From the NCBI GenBank assembly GCA_039704465.1, contig JASFAU010000001.1:124001-188000 (forward strand): a DNA stretch of 64,000 nt. Direction: 5' to 3'. Position numbers and translations under genes: made by a program. This stretch comes from Plasmodiophora brassicae. Lineage: Eukaryota; Endomyxa; Phytomyxea; Plasmodiophorida; Plasmodiophoridae. A model generated the notes under the pieces. The model was given only the letters and a program-made list of their open reading frames with translations, did no database searches and was not told where the DNA came from. Shown piece by piece: positions 43,338 to 53,558 of this stretch. Positions within the stretch are counted from its first letter, which is position 1; each line of letters opens with the position of its first letter.

Positions 43338-44534
43338 ATGACGGTATCGACCGAGCTCGCCGTCGCGCTCGATGATCTGTCGTCGCGGTTCTTCCTGAAC
43401 CTGCCCGCCGAGGAGCTCTCCACGTTCGAGCGTCTGTTCTTCCAGCTCGAGCAAGCCTGGTGGTTCTATGAGGATTTCTACCACGATCGGAATCCGAGAG
43501 TGCTTCCAAAGTTCTCGTTCAAGGATTTCTGCATGTGCTTGTTCGAGCATGCGCCCGCGCTGCGACCGCACGTCCCGAACTTCGAGACGCATTTCGCCAA
43601 GTTCCGCGAGTACCTGCTGAAAGTACCCGTCTGTGGCGCCATCATGCTCGACGAATCGATGACGTCCTGCGTTCTCGTCAAAGGATGGACGGGAAAGTCG
43701 TGGGGCTTCCCGAAGGGTAAGATCAACCAGGGCGAGGCCCTGATCGACTGCGCCGTCCGCGAAGTCCTCGAGGAGACTGGCGTCAGCATCGCTGACCTCG
43801 TATCCGACCAGCACGTCATTCAGGCGTCCGTAAGGGGCACGTCGATGTCGCTGTTTATCGCTCCAAACGTGCCTTCAAACGTCGAGTTCGTGACGCAGAC
43901 CAGGAAGGAGATCAGCGATATCCGATGGTTTCGTGTAGATTCGCTGGGCGAATCGTCGGACACGAAGTTCTGGAACGTGGCGCCGTTCATCCACAAGTTG
44001 CGGACGTGGATATCGAGGCACCGGCACCTGGCTAATAAGTCGCGGTTCGATGATACGGGCGTGCTGGATCGCCGGTGTCACTCTGCACCGTCCTCGAAAT
44101 CAAGGAGACGGCGCGAGACGAAACCTTCCCCGATGATTCAGCAGGCGCATCAGCGGCGGATCAAGAGTTCCTTCATCGACGTTGATTCGAATCGTGGTCG
44201 GAATCCGTCTGATTTCGACACCTTCGGATACCATATCGGATCGTGGTCGGCTGAGGAGATGTTCGAGGCCAACGAGCGGCTGTTTGGCGTCCATTCAACG
44301 GCATGTGCCGATCCGAACGAACTTGCAGCAAGCATGGCCTTGAGTGGATCCATGACCGGATCCGTGCAACGCCTTCAGGCGAAGTCTTCTCTGTTGAATT
44401 CCCCGTTGCCATCATCGTCTACATCTTCATGTGCCCCAGAACGATCTGCAGGCAAATCTCGAAGCAGCGGTAATGTGCTGCTGAATTTCGATCTGGATGA
44501 TGCTGGCATCATGTCCCACTTCTTCCAAGCGTAG
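43338..44534 (+). CDS. DCP2: mRNA-decapping enzyme DCP2 (Nudix hydrolase)
   Basis: Catalytic subunit that removes the m7G cap during 5'-3' mRNA decay. Single exon, 398 aa. The N-terminal regulatory domain (FFLNLPAEELSTFERLFFQL through FSFKDFCMCLFEHAP) precedes the Nudix fold with GWTGKSWGFPKGKINQGE and REVLEETGV, all catalytic glutamates present; Box B follows (VRGTSMSLFI, EISDIRWFRVDSL). The C-terminal ~130 residues are Ser/Arg-rich and poorly conserved, as usual for the tail that binds decapping partners. The start was chosen at MTVSTELAVALDD because homology begins right after it. Confidence 0.95.
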   Translation: MTVSTELAVALDDLSSRFFLNLPAEELSTFERLFFQLEQAWWFYEDFYHDRNPRVLPKFSFKDFCMCLFEHAPALRPHVPNFETHFAKFREYLLKVPVCGAIMLDESMTSCVLVKGWTGKSWGFPKGKINQGEALIDCAVREVLEETGVSIADLVSDQHVIQASVRGTSMSLFIAPNVPSNVEFVTQTRKEISDIRWFRVDSLGESSDTKFWNVAPFIHKLRTWISRHRHLANKSRFDDTGVLDRRCHSAPSSKSRRRRETKPSPMIQQAHQRRIKSSFIDVDSNRGRNPSDFDTFGYHIGSWSAEEMFEANERLFGVHSTACADPNELAASMALSGSMTGSVQRLQAKSSLLNSPLPSSSTSSCAPERSAGKSRSSGNVLLNFDLDDAGIMSHFFQA

Positions 44535-44818
44535 CTCATCACCTTTTGTTTCTTCCAGTCTTGTAGCTTTATCCCCATAGGCAATCTCCTGGTATCCCGC
44601 CCACAGTCTAACCCGGGATCAACCGCATATCTTCTGTCTCTCGGTGTCTCACAAACACCACCACAAGATTCCAAAGTGGGGTTTTACAAACCTCTGAAGC
44701 GACGTGCGGCCGTCTTCGTCACGTCCATTAATTGATCGCGCAATACACCATTTCAGATATCTGATGTAGGAAGTTGGGTGTCAGGACTGCTTCAAACAAA
44801 ACTATCCGGGTAGTTTAT

Positions 44819-45200
44819 TCAGCAAGAAGGAGCTCGCCGTATTGGCGGAATACCTAACAGAACACGTATCAGTTGGGACTCGCCGAACATCGCTACGGAC
44901 GATGGGCGTACAACGATGGAGCCAGCGAACAGGGCGGCGTTCCGCAGCAGGCGCAGGTGCAGGGCGCGCAGCACCGGATGCCCAAAGTACTTGTGATGCA
45001 GGTCCAGAAACGGGCGACGGATGCGCTCGCCGAGGCTCTTGTCCGGGTTGTCCTCAATCTGAGCCGCCTTCTGCATGGTGCACGCGATGCGTTTTGACGG
45101 GCTCGACCCGTACGGACTTCCTACCACAGCTCGCAGCTGCACTGGCTGCAGCTCCCGTTTCCGGTGGCTTAACGCCGATCGCGCGAGCGGGTGGCTGCAT
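44819..45200 (-). CDS. Hypothetical small protein
   Basis: Exon 1 45200-45114, intron 45113-45071 (43 nt, GTACGG...ATGCAG), exon 2 45070-44819; 112 aa. Ala-rich basic N-terminus, then DNPDKSLGERIRRPFLDLHH, and a moderately hydrophobic stretch (LLRNAALFAGSIVVRPSS). It could be a mitochondrial membrane protein, but nothing identifies it. The intron is at the short end of the range seen here and the model is tentative. Confidence 0.4.
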
Positions 45201-45521
45201 CCTGATCGCGTCAGCTAACATTCCGCATTAAATCGCAAGTACATTGACACTTCTTTGGAAGAAGCTTACAGATCAACTACAAGCCATCTTACCGGAACGG
45301 GCGTACGACAGATAATTTTGAGTTCGCGAAGCAGACCTGATACCGTAGCATCAACAGCATGTGGTGTATTGACCGAAGGGCCGTATTGCTGATCGTTTCA
45401 AACATATGATGGAATAATGGCCCGGTGGCATTCGCCGGACACGTCGAAATGCCACCGCACCAGGGTTATTGTGGTTTGAACCCGTATTCTGCACAGACCA
45501 CACGTCAATGCACGTTGTTCC

Positions 45522-45908
45522 TCAATGCCAGCGTCTGGACATACTCTTTCTTTCGTAGAATAAATCTGTTTTCGCTGATCCTAAATTGACAATCTTTGGA
45601 CAACCTGGCGGGCAGACAGTCAGATGCGTACCAACGGCAAACGTCGGAATTAGCAAACCATCTCTGTCCTTCTCCTGCAGCGTACATTCGGTGCAGTAGT
45701 AGGCGTCACTGATGCCCTGGCCTCCACAGATCACGCACCGGCCTTGGAAGCTGCCGTAGTTGCATTCGTCGCAGATGCGGACGAGCGTGTTCGGCTTCAC
45801 GTACGAGTCGCATATCACGCATTTGCCATCGCACTTCGAGCACAGGCGCCCGATGGCGATGCCCGGCTGCTTCCGGCACATGATCAGGTCGGGATGGTGC
45901 TTCGCCAT
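45522..45908 (-). CDS. PHF5A: Splicing factor SF3b subunit PHF5A (RDS3)
   Basis: Zinc-knot protein of the U2 snRNP SF3b complex that contacts the branch-point helix. Exon 1 45908-45659, intron 45658-45605 (54 nt), exon 2 45604-45522; 110 aa, the same length as human. Nearly invariant sequence with all CXXC pairs: [70 protein letters not shown] and [18 protein letters not shown]. Only the last ~6 residues (MSRRWH) differ from the usual basic tail. Confidence 0.97.
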   Translation of the reverse strand: MAKHHPDLIMCRKQPGIAIGRLCSKCDGKCVICDSYVKPNTLVRICDECNYGSFQGRCVICGGQGISDAYYCTECTLQEKDRDGLLIPTFAVGTHLTVCPPGCPKIVNLGSAKTDLFYERKSMSRRWH

Positions 45909-46105
45909 GACGTCCGGCCTGACCGCACGACCACCAGACGCACGGTGAGCTGCAACCACGGACTTTGCCTGCGCGGCGCCTTTCAGCCAACGGGTAATAC
46001 CTTGCGGATCGTCAGCTGCTGTCAATCCTACGCGTGCATGTCCTGCTGGCCTGCCTCAACACCAGTAACACCGACACAGTCGAGGATTCATTAACGCGTT
46101 TGGAA

Positions 46106-47470
46106 TCACTGTTTGGCTTGGACAACGGCCGGCTGCAGGGTACTCGTGCTGATACCTGCAGGCGGAACGCTGCTAGGGTGTCGGATGAGCTCTTCTGTCG
46201 CCGCCTCGGACAGAACAACTTGCATCGGCACGTGCTTCTCCTTGAATTTTGTCCACAGGCGGCCCTGATTTGAGTTCCTGAACCGTGCAAGGGAGTTGGC
46301 TTCCATGAGGTCAATCATCTGGTCCGACGCGTTATCGAACATGTTGGCGTTGACGGCCTGGTCGCTGCCCGCTTTTTCGAATATGCCCTTGAAATGGTTC
46401 AACGACGACCCGGAGACGTTAATCTGCAACGGAGCATCGAGAGCCAGGAAGTCGTTGTAGATGGATCGGGCAGCCGACAACCCGTTTTCTTTCGTGAATT
46501 CGCTCCTGAACTTGCGCACGGCCGCCCAGAACAATAAGGACTCAACAGAGAACTCTGTCTGCAAATGAGCCTTAAACGCTGTGAACCCTTCGGGCGTCGT
46601 CAGAAACTTCTCAAACGCCTCCTTGTTGCGTTCAATTCTCGAAGTATGGGAAGTTGTTGCCCCGATCACACGGCGCGTATCCATAACCGGACGGGCCAGG
46701 ATCCACCAAAGAGACGAGTTAATCGTAACGACGGTTATCATCGACGGGATATCCAGCGTTGTGATTTGCGCCAGGATTTTTCCAAACGCAGCGAATAGGC
46801 CTAAGCCGACCACTCCTGACAGGCCCGCCTTCTTCATCATTTCAACCGTACCGAAGGCGTCCCGGACGCCACGTAACAGGACGGAAACAACGATAGCGAT
46901 GACGATTGTGGCCATGACGCGGAAGACAGCGATGTTACGGAACGCGCTGCTGCCGCTGGCGATCGGGTCCTCCTCGCCTGCACGAACAGACATATTCCAT
47001 AGTTTTGGGTAGTGGGACAGGTAGGCGAGCTGAATGGCGAACAGGACCAGGGATTGTGCGGTGACCCACATGAGGGCGACGCGATCTTGCAGGAGCCAGT
47101 TCGACACCAGGAGCCATTGACGACTTTTCGCGTCTGACGATTCGCCGCCAAACCTGATCTGGTTCAGCGTGCGGCGGTAGGCGACGTACAATGAGAAGCA
47201 GAAGAACGTGAACGTTTCGATGCACGCCGCGAGGAAGAACCCGGTGACGAACCCGTAGGCGGCGACTGTGATCCGGTCTCGAAAGATGGGCACAACGCAT
47301 TCCCATATAACGAACATGCAAGTCAGGTACGCGGTAGCCAGCAGCAAGCGCGGGCGCCGGCTGCGAATCGGCTCCAGGTGCCGTCGGTTCCACATATGAA
47401 CCGCGGGAATCACCCAAAGGCAGTTCAACGCCAGGATAACGCTCCATGTGGCGACGACCTGTGCCTCCAT
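46106..47470 (-). CDS. Seven-transmembrane RGS-domain protein (RGS paralogue 2)
   Basis: 454 aa, no intron. Seven hydrophobic segments occupy residues ~5-290 (for example WSVILALNCLWVIPAVHMW and CIETFTFFCFSLYVAYRRT). The RGS domain follows: FEKFLTTPEGFTAFKAHLQ, EFSVESLLFWAAVRKF, SIYNDFLALDAPLQINVSG, MFDNASDQMIDLMEANSLAR. Strong similarity to the gene at 53559, in the opposite orientation on the other side of the SKP1-ankyrin cluster. Predicted role: G-alpha GTPase activation coupled to a membrane receptor or sensor. Confidence 0.85.
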   Translation of the reverse strand: MEAQVVATWSVILALNCLWVIPAVHMWNRRHLEPIRSRRPRLLLATAYLTCMFVIWECVVPIFRDRITVAAYGFVTGFFLAACIETFTFFCFSLYVAYRRTLNQIRFGGESSDAKSRQWLLVSNWLLQDRVALMWVTAQSLVLFAIQLAYLSHYPKLWNMSVRAGEEDPIASGSSAFRNIAVFRVMATIVIAIVVSVLLRGVRDAFGTVEMMKKAGLSGVVGLGLFAAFGKILAQITTLDIPSMITVVTINSSLWWILARPVMDTRRVIGATTSHTSRIERNKEAFEKFLTTPEGFTAFKAHLQTEFSVESLLFWAAVRKFRSEFTKENGLSAARSIYNDFLALDAPLQINVSGSSLNHFKGIFEKAGSDQAVNANMFDNASDQMIDLMEANSLARFRNSNQGRLWTKFKEKHVPMQVVLSEAATEELIRHPSSVPPAGISTSTLQPAVVQAKQ

Positions 47471-47699
47471 CGCCACCTCCTATACAGATCCTCTGGATCG
47501 CAAGTACGGTTATTGGGTATACGCGAAGCGCCTAATGAATAAGAGAGTTTACGTACACCATCGGCGATTCGCCGACTAATGCGATAAGACGTGCCCGAGC
47601 ACGTGACGAATAACTACGTGAATGTCGGCACCGTCAACCTGTACGCTCAGGGCACGCTGCGTCCCAATGGCGAACGCGTCCTGGACGCTCGAGACGAAT

Positions 47700-47930
47700 T
47701 ACGATGTCGCCTGTGTCTGCGCCGACGTCTCCAGCGCGGTTTGCATCCAGGATGAGTGGCATTGCAGGGGATCTGCCGGCCGGCATTCCCGTTGGTCATC
47801 GGGAATCGCGCCCGCATCGCTGCGGCATGGGCGGTCATGTTGATGGTGCTCTGCGTTGGTGGGGCCGGCGCTGTCTACGTCCCGCTCCTATGCAACGGCG
47901 GTATCTTATACGACATCTGCATTACAGAGG
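47700..47930 (+). pseudogene. Broken 5' fragment of a SKP1-ankyrin paralogue
   Basis: Closely resembles the region around the start of the third SKP1-ankyrin gene (about 51506-51680): shared GTGTCTGCGCCGACGTCTCC, GTTTGCATCCAG, GCCGGCCGGC and ATCGGGAATCGCGCCCGCAT blocks. The start codon matching ATG at 51590 is replaced, and the frame drifts after the signal-peptide-like stretch AAWAVMLMVLCVGGAGAVYV. No SKP1 or ankyrin sequence follows before the next intact copy begins at 48115. Read as a remnant of a fourth copy. Confidence 0.6.
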
Positions 47931-48114
47931 GCTGGCGATGTCCGACTGGACTGCCGCGGAAAGACGCGCCTGTCCGTCGGCCTTCGGACTTGGCGAACGG
48001 GCGCGAAGTTCGTCGTCGGACTACCTTCGCACTCGTCGAACCGCGATCCAGTCTGCGTTTGCGGCGTCGCCGTCCCCAGCAAGAGAATCGAATTGCTGCC
48101 CACGATCCGCCCCA

Positions 48115-49204
48115 ATGTCCATCGGCAATCGCGTCTGTTCCAATGCGCTCTGGCTGATCGTGGTGGCGATTGCCGCCCGTCTCCACGATGGAAGTGCTGA
48201 CGCTGTACGCCTCGTTTCCAGCGACGGCCATGGATACGACGTCTCCAATATCGCATCGTTCATCGCCCACTCGGAGACGATTGCGGAGCGTGTCGGATAT
48301 GACCCCACGATCTGGTCCCAGCTCCGCGACGTTAGTCTGGAAATCGGCAATGTGAAGGTACAGACCGCCATTGACTTCGTCAGCAGGTTCCCGACGTTGT
48401 TCGAATATACGGTACGACATCCCAGTCGTATGGCCCCCTTCCCGCGGGTGATGACACGTCGTCTTGCAACAGATTATTGGCGCCACCGAGTGGATCCAGG
48501 ACAAGGTCGCTAATGGGCAGAGGCTGGAGCACTTCATGGAAACCGCCGCCGACTTCAGGATGCGCTCGCTCACCGTTGCTGTCGCCTGGGCGGTGCCCCC
48601 GGACGACGTGTATCGCCTCCGGATCCCGAAGACGTTTGATGCGATTCTTCCGTACCCGTACCATTTCATTGCGGGCATTGCCCGGCTTCGTGACATTTCT
48701 GACCACCACGGGTTCACCCAGTTAGCTCTGTGCATTTCTGAACGTATCGTTGTGAGAGTCCCAGATGCGAACATCAAAGTCATCGCCGAGACCCGGTTTT
48801 GCGGCTGCACAAACGTTCTGGTGTGGGCCGCTCATCATGGCGAAGTACTCATTCTCGAGGTGCTGCTGGACCTCCCCGGGTTCGGCACCAATGCTGTCCT
48901 TGGAACGGGCTCCTGGACCGCACTTCACTACGCCGCGATGGGAGGCCAGGCTAACCTTGTCGTGGCGCTGCTGAAGCGCCCCGGGATCGATGCCAATTTG
49001 AAGGATTCCCAAGGATGGACTCCGTTGCACTGCGCCGCGTTCTGTGGGCATACCGGCGTCGTCCAGGCGCTGCTAGACCAGAATTCCACCTTAGTCGATA
49101 CGAGCCCGCGAGACAGACACGGGAATACGCCGCTCCTGTGGGCCAGTACGTATGGTCACTCGGCCGTCGAATCCCTGATGAAGAATCGTGGGGTCACGGT
49201 TTAG
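48115..49204 (+). CDS. Secreted SKP1-fold / ankyrin-repeat protein, copy 1
   Basis: Exon 1 48115-48411, intron 48412-48472 (61 nt), exon 2 48473-49204; 342 aa. MSIGNRVCSNALWLIVVAIA looks like a signal peptide. Next comes a SKP1/BTB-POZ-like segment: VRLVSSDGHGYDVSNIASFI, ETIAERVG, VSLEIGNVKVQTAIDFVSRF, then after the intron EHFMETAADFRMRSLTVAVA, which corresponds to the SKP1 helix that follows its core. The C-terminal ~120 residues are ankyrin repeats (SWTALHYAAMGGQANLVVAL, GWTPLHCAAFCGHTGVVQAL, NTPLLWASTYGHSAVESLM). First of three tandem copies sharing the same phase-0 intron position. Confidence 0.8.
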
Positions 49205-49487
49205 GGGTAGGCGATCGCCAAGTTTTGAGTACAGTCTCCAGTGTTTCGTTGCCGGGCCCCGATGTGCTGTATCGACACGACGGCGCCCTCCTGTCGCTGG
49301 TGACATTTGCACCGAATGACTGACGGCCGGCGACTGGGCATGCGGGCACGGCCAAGGTATCACCCGCCAGGACGATGTCGTCAACGGGCATGGTCCATGG
49401 TCTTATGGTCGTCCTTCTTTGCGTTGGCAGGATCGAAGCTGTCACGCTCGTCTGCAGCAACGACGTTGTGTGCGTCAACTTGGATCC

Positions 49488-49829
49488 CTAAGCTCTGGTC
49501 GCGATGAACGAGATCGTCCTATGATCGGGTTGATCTGGCGGGAGAACGAGGTGCCCATGTTGTGCTTCCTCGATGATGAACAAATGCGATCGGAAACGAA
49601 TACCGCCGACGGTCAGGTCCAACAGGACGGTATCGTGGGTCAATGGCGCGATGTAGTGGCAGCACCGGCGCGCCATGACGCCTGGCGAATGCTCGACGCA
49701 TGAATAGGGTCGATGCCCCAGAATCAACGAAGGCCCGAGCAGGGCTGGCGTGGAGGGCATCCGGGATCCACAAGGACGTGCACTATGGCAGTAGCATGCG
49801 TGCTGACCAATGGCAGTGGCCGATATCAT
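49488..49829 (-). mobile_element. Decayed retroelement aspartic protease fragment
   Basis: On the minus strand two overlapping frames together resemble a retropepsin of an LTR retrotransposon: RAFVDSGASTLFMRRAFAR (active-site D-S-G-A) in one frame (49773-49519), then LLDLTVGGIRFRSHLFIIEE in the other (49829-49488). The frame change is not explained by splice sites, so the piece is degenerate. No reverse transcriptase, integrase or LTR was found nearby. It lies between copies 1 and 2 of the SKP1-ankyrin genes. Confidence 0.55.
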
Positions 49830-50133
49830 ATCGTCGACGTCAACGGGGATGTGGAGGAACAGATACAGGCACTTGCATTGTCGTCCGGGACGTCGACGAC
49901 CACCGATTCAGAGCCGACGTCCCTGGCCATTCCCCCCCGGTGCTGAGGCCTGCCTCCTGCGCCAGCAGATCGGCGACTTCCCGTTCGGACTTGGCGAACG
50001 GGGGGCGCTGTTCGTCGTCGGACTGCGTTTCGCACTCGTCGTCGAACCGCGGTCGGCAGTCTGCGTCTGTGGCGTCGTCGTCCCCCGGAAGGTTCACATC
50101 GAGAATCGAATTGCTGCCCCCCGATCCGCCCCA

Positions 50134-51240
50134 ATGTCCATCGGCAATCGCGTCTGTTCCAATGCGCTCTGGCTGATCGTGGTGGCGATTGCCGCCCGGC
50201 TCCACGATGGAAGCGCTGACGCTGTACGCCTCGTTTCCAGCGACGGCCATGGACACGACGTCCACGAAATCGCATCTTTCATCGCCCATTCAGAGACGAT
50301 TGCGGAGCGTGTTGGATATGACCCCAGGTTCTGGTCCCAGCCCCGCGACGTCAGCCTGGAAATCGACAATGTGCAGGTACAGACCGCCATTGACTTCGTC
50401 AGCACGTTTCCGTCGTTGTTTGAATATTCGGTACGCCCGCGCCGTCGGTAGCATGCTCCTGTGCGCGGCTGAAGAGTGTCCTCACCACAGGTTCTTTGTA
50501 CCACCGAGTGGATCCAGGACAAGGTCGCTAATGGGCACACGCTGGGGGACTTCATTGAAACCGCCGCCTACTTCAGGATGCGCTCGCTCACCGTCGCTGT
50601 CGCCTGGGCGATGGCTCCGGACAGCTCTACGTACTCGTGGTACCGGTCCCGGACCCTGTTGAGTTGGGATGCGATCCGTCCGCACCCGCAGACGTACCAT
50701 TTCATTGCGGGCATTGTCCGGCTTCGCGACATTTCTGAGCGCGTGATGTGCACCCTGCTAGCTCTGGAGATATCTGAACGTATCGTTGTGAGGGTCTCCG
50801 ATTCGTTCCCCAAGGTCATCGCCGAGACCCCGTTTTGTGGCAGCGCAAACGTTCTGGTGTGGGCCGCTCATCATGGCGAAGAATTCATTCTCGAGGTGCT
50901 GCTGGACATCCCCGGGTTCGGCATCAATGCTGTCCTTGGAGCGGGCTCCTGGACCGCACTCCACTTCGCCGCGGTGGGAGACCAGGCTGACCTCGTCGTG
51001 GCGCTGCTGAAGCGCCCCGGGATCGATGCCAATTTGAAGGATTCCCAAGGATGGACTCCGTTGCACTGGGCCGCGTTCTCTGGGCATACCGGCGTCGTCC
51101 AGGCGCTGCTAGGTCAGACTCTCGCTAGGGTCGATAGGTGCCCGCAAGACCATCAAGCGCGTACGCCGCTTCAGTTGGCCAGGGCGTATGGTCAGTCGGC
51201 CGTTGCATCCCTGATGGACACGCTCTACGTGGCGGTTTAG
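50134..51240 (+). CDS. Secreted SKP1-fold / ankyrin-repeat protein, copy 2
   Basis: Exon 1 50134-50430, intron 50431-50490 (60 nt, ends CACCACAG), exon 2 50491-51240; 348 aa. Signal peptide and SKP1-like half are nearly identical to copy 1 (exon 1 has exactly the same length, 297 nt). The second exon differs most in the linker after the SKP1-like helix (AWAMAPDSSTYSWYRSRTL). Three ankyrin units close the protein (SWTALHFAAVGDQADLVVAL, GWTPLHWAAFSGHTGVVQAL, RTPLQLARAYGQSAVASLM). About 150 bases upstream of the ATG are also shared with copy 1, so promoter and gene were duplicated together. Confidence 0.8.
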
Positions 51241-51589
51241 GGTGCAGCGATCGTCACGCTGCCAATACAGTCTCCGTTGTTTCGTTGCCGGGCCACGATG
51301 TACTGTGTCCCGACACGAGTCCTGCTGCCCGGGACGAGACGGCGGCATGTCCAGGCAGGGTGCTCGGCCTCCCGGTTGTGCTACCAGCTGCCATGGTGCG
51401 TGCGTGCCCCTACCTTCCTGGGTTCGCGGTGCGGGGCGCGCTCCCCGTGGACCCCGGGCCAGGCCCGCCAACTGCGCACTTTGCACTCTGCTTGCCGTCC
51501 TGTCTCTTGTGTCTGCGCCGACGTCTCCAGCCCGGTTTGCATCCAGAATGGGTACCAAAGGTCGTACGCCGGCCGGCCGATCCGCTGCA

Positions 51590-52678
51590 ATGCCCATCGG
51601 AAATCGCGCCCGCATCGTTGCGGGCGTGTTGATGGCTCTCTACGTCCTTGAAGTCGGCGCTGCCACGCTGATCGTCTGCAGCGACGGTGGTGAGGTCCAC
51701 GGCGACGTCGATTATATCACAGCTCTGGCCTCGCACTCGGACGAGGTAAACCGCATCGTCACGGATCCGCAGTTCAGCGTCGACGGCGTCGTTCGCCTGA
51801 ATATCACCACGGGCCAGCTTGACAAGATCTGCCGCTTCATCTGGAAACTGGATCAGTATACGGTACGACAGCGCAGTGGCTTGCGTGCTCCAGTCCACAG
51901 GTGATGACCGGTGGTCCCACCACAGATTACGTGGGCAGTCCAATGGGTAAACGACATGATCGATACGTTTGGGTATACAATGGAGCAGCTGGTGGAGATG
52001 GCCGCTTATATCAAGATCCGCGCCCTGACCGTGTCGATCGCATGGCATTCGCGGAATGATGAATATTATGGGGCCGCGCCGTCGGACGACTATTGGGTTT
52101 CGATTCGCCAACGAGAGCGGCCCTATCATTTCGTCGCCGGCATTGTCCGGCTTCACTGGTTGGCTACCGGCATTCGGGAGTTGACAAAGCTCGTACGAGA
52201 CATTTGTCGTGTCCTGGTCGTCAGAGGCACCGCTGACCGCATCATTGCGAAACCGTTCCTCAACTGGGCAAACGTTCTGGAGTACGCCGCCGGTCATGGC
52301 GAAGAATTCATCCTCGAGGTGCTGCTCGATCTCCCCGGGGTCGGCGTCAACGACCATATCGACGCCGGAACCGGCAACCGGACGCTGCTACACTGCTCTG
52401 CAATGAATGGGCATCTGGGCGTGGTCAACCTGCTGGTCGGCTGGCCCGGCATCGTCGCCGACTTGCAGGACGCCCTCCTGTGGACGCCTCTACATTACGC
52501 CGTGCAATACGGGCACGCCGCTATTGTCGATGTGCTGCTGGATGCGAAGGTTAACCGTGGCGTCTCGATCGACCTCAACAAGCGAGACGGGAATGGGCTC
52601 ACGCCTTACACGTTGGCTTTCAACACCAGGCAGGGGTCGGTTATGGCGGCGCTGGAGCGCTGTGGAGGGTATATGTGA
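51590..52678 (+). CDS. Secreted SKP1-fold / ankyrin-repeat protein, copy 3 (divergent)
   Basis: Exon 1 51590-51862, intron 51863-51925 (63 nt, ends CACCACAG), exon 2 51926-52678; 341 aa. The ATG at 51548 would add 14 residues. Signal peptide MPIGNRARIVAGVLMALYVL, then the SKP1-like segment (VDYITALASHSDEVNRIV, VRLNITTGQLDKICRFIWK, and after the intron EQLVEMAAYIKIRALTVSIA), and ankyrins (GNRTLLHCSAMNGHLGVVNL, LLWTPLHYAVQYGHAAIVDV). It shares architecture, intron position and many residues with copies 1 and 2 but is clearly older. Confidence 0.8.
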
Positions 52679-53558
52679 ACGGCAATCGCCGCTGGTTGCA
52701 TACAGTCTCCATATTTCAGTCCTAAACGTCGTCGCTGTCGATGGCAGCATCGTGGCTGGGCGAACCGCAATTTGTCGCAGATGCATGTGAACGCCAAACA
52801 ACGACGTGCCGGCGTCGTCGTCGTCGGCAACGTCGGCGATGTCGCGCGAGGTCCCCGTTGCCGACTTGCCTTGTCAGATTGTCTCGCGACGATGTTGCGC
52901 ACGTACCTCGGGCGAACAAGCCTAGGTAGACCGGCCAGCCATTATCGATCGGGACCTTGCAGACAGCTCTGTGGATTAAATGTACGGTCGCTGGGATTCG
53001 CCAGGGCAGCCGGACAAGGAATGGAGAATATAGATATGGCCCGATCGACCGCGGGTCTCGGCCTCGATGCAGCCGCCGAAGGACCGGGTTCGCGCTCTAC
53101 TGTGGGTTTCTCTGCCCGGGGGACCTGTTTATTCTTGTCGTTCAGACACCCGGCTCGATGATTCCAAGTTCTGCATGGTCGCAATGCTCGTTGCTGTGTA
53201 GGTCGAGTTACTACTAGAACGTCGACGCCTCCTCGTTCCAGACCTCGGTCCCTCCAGATTCCTTCTACCTGTTCCAAGATGTTTCATCTCGACGGACGTC
53301 TTCTTGATCGTAGGGCTACCTTTCCATTGATTCTATTCTTGGTATCTCTGCCTGCGACAGGGAATCGTCTACAGCTGTCGCCATTGCTACGCGGCGTATC
53401 GAACCCGTTCTGGACGGTTTAGGTAATTCAGACGCGCTGAAGCAGGCCCGTGCGATCAGAGCCGATTGAATCTCGGCGCCGACCGTACCAACCCGTACCT
53501 GGGTTGGCTTGAGAGACCCAAGTCGCCCGGCGATTATATATCGAAGCGCTTGGTCGAG
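52679..53558. other. Intergenic, no confident gene
   Basis: About 880 bases between the SKP1-ankyrin array and the third 7TM-RGS gene. Short open frames only, none with family features. The stretch 53466-53558 is open in the RGS frame upstream of its ATG but lacks an alternative ATG. Confidence 0.35.

Noticed and set aside
49205..50133. An additional SKP1-ankyrin gene between copies 1 and 2
   Set aside because: Only the upstream duplication of copy 2 and the retropepsin fragment are present; no ankyrin or SKP1 sequence remains.
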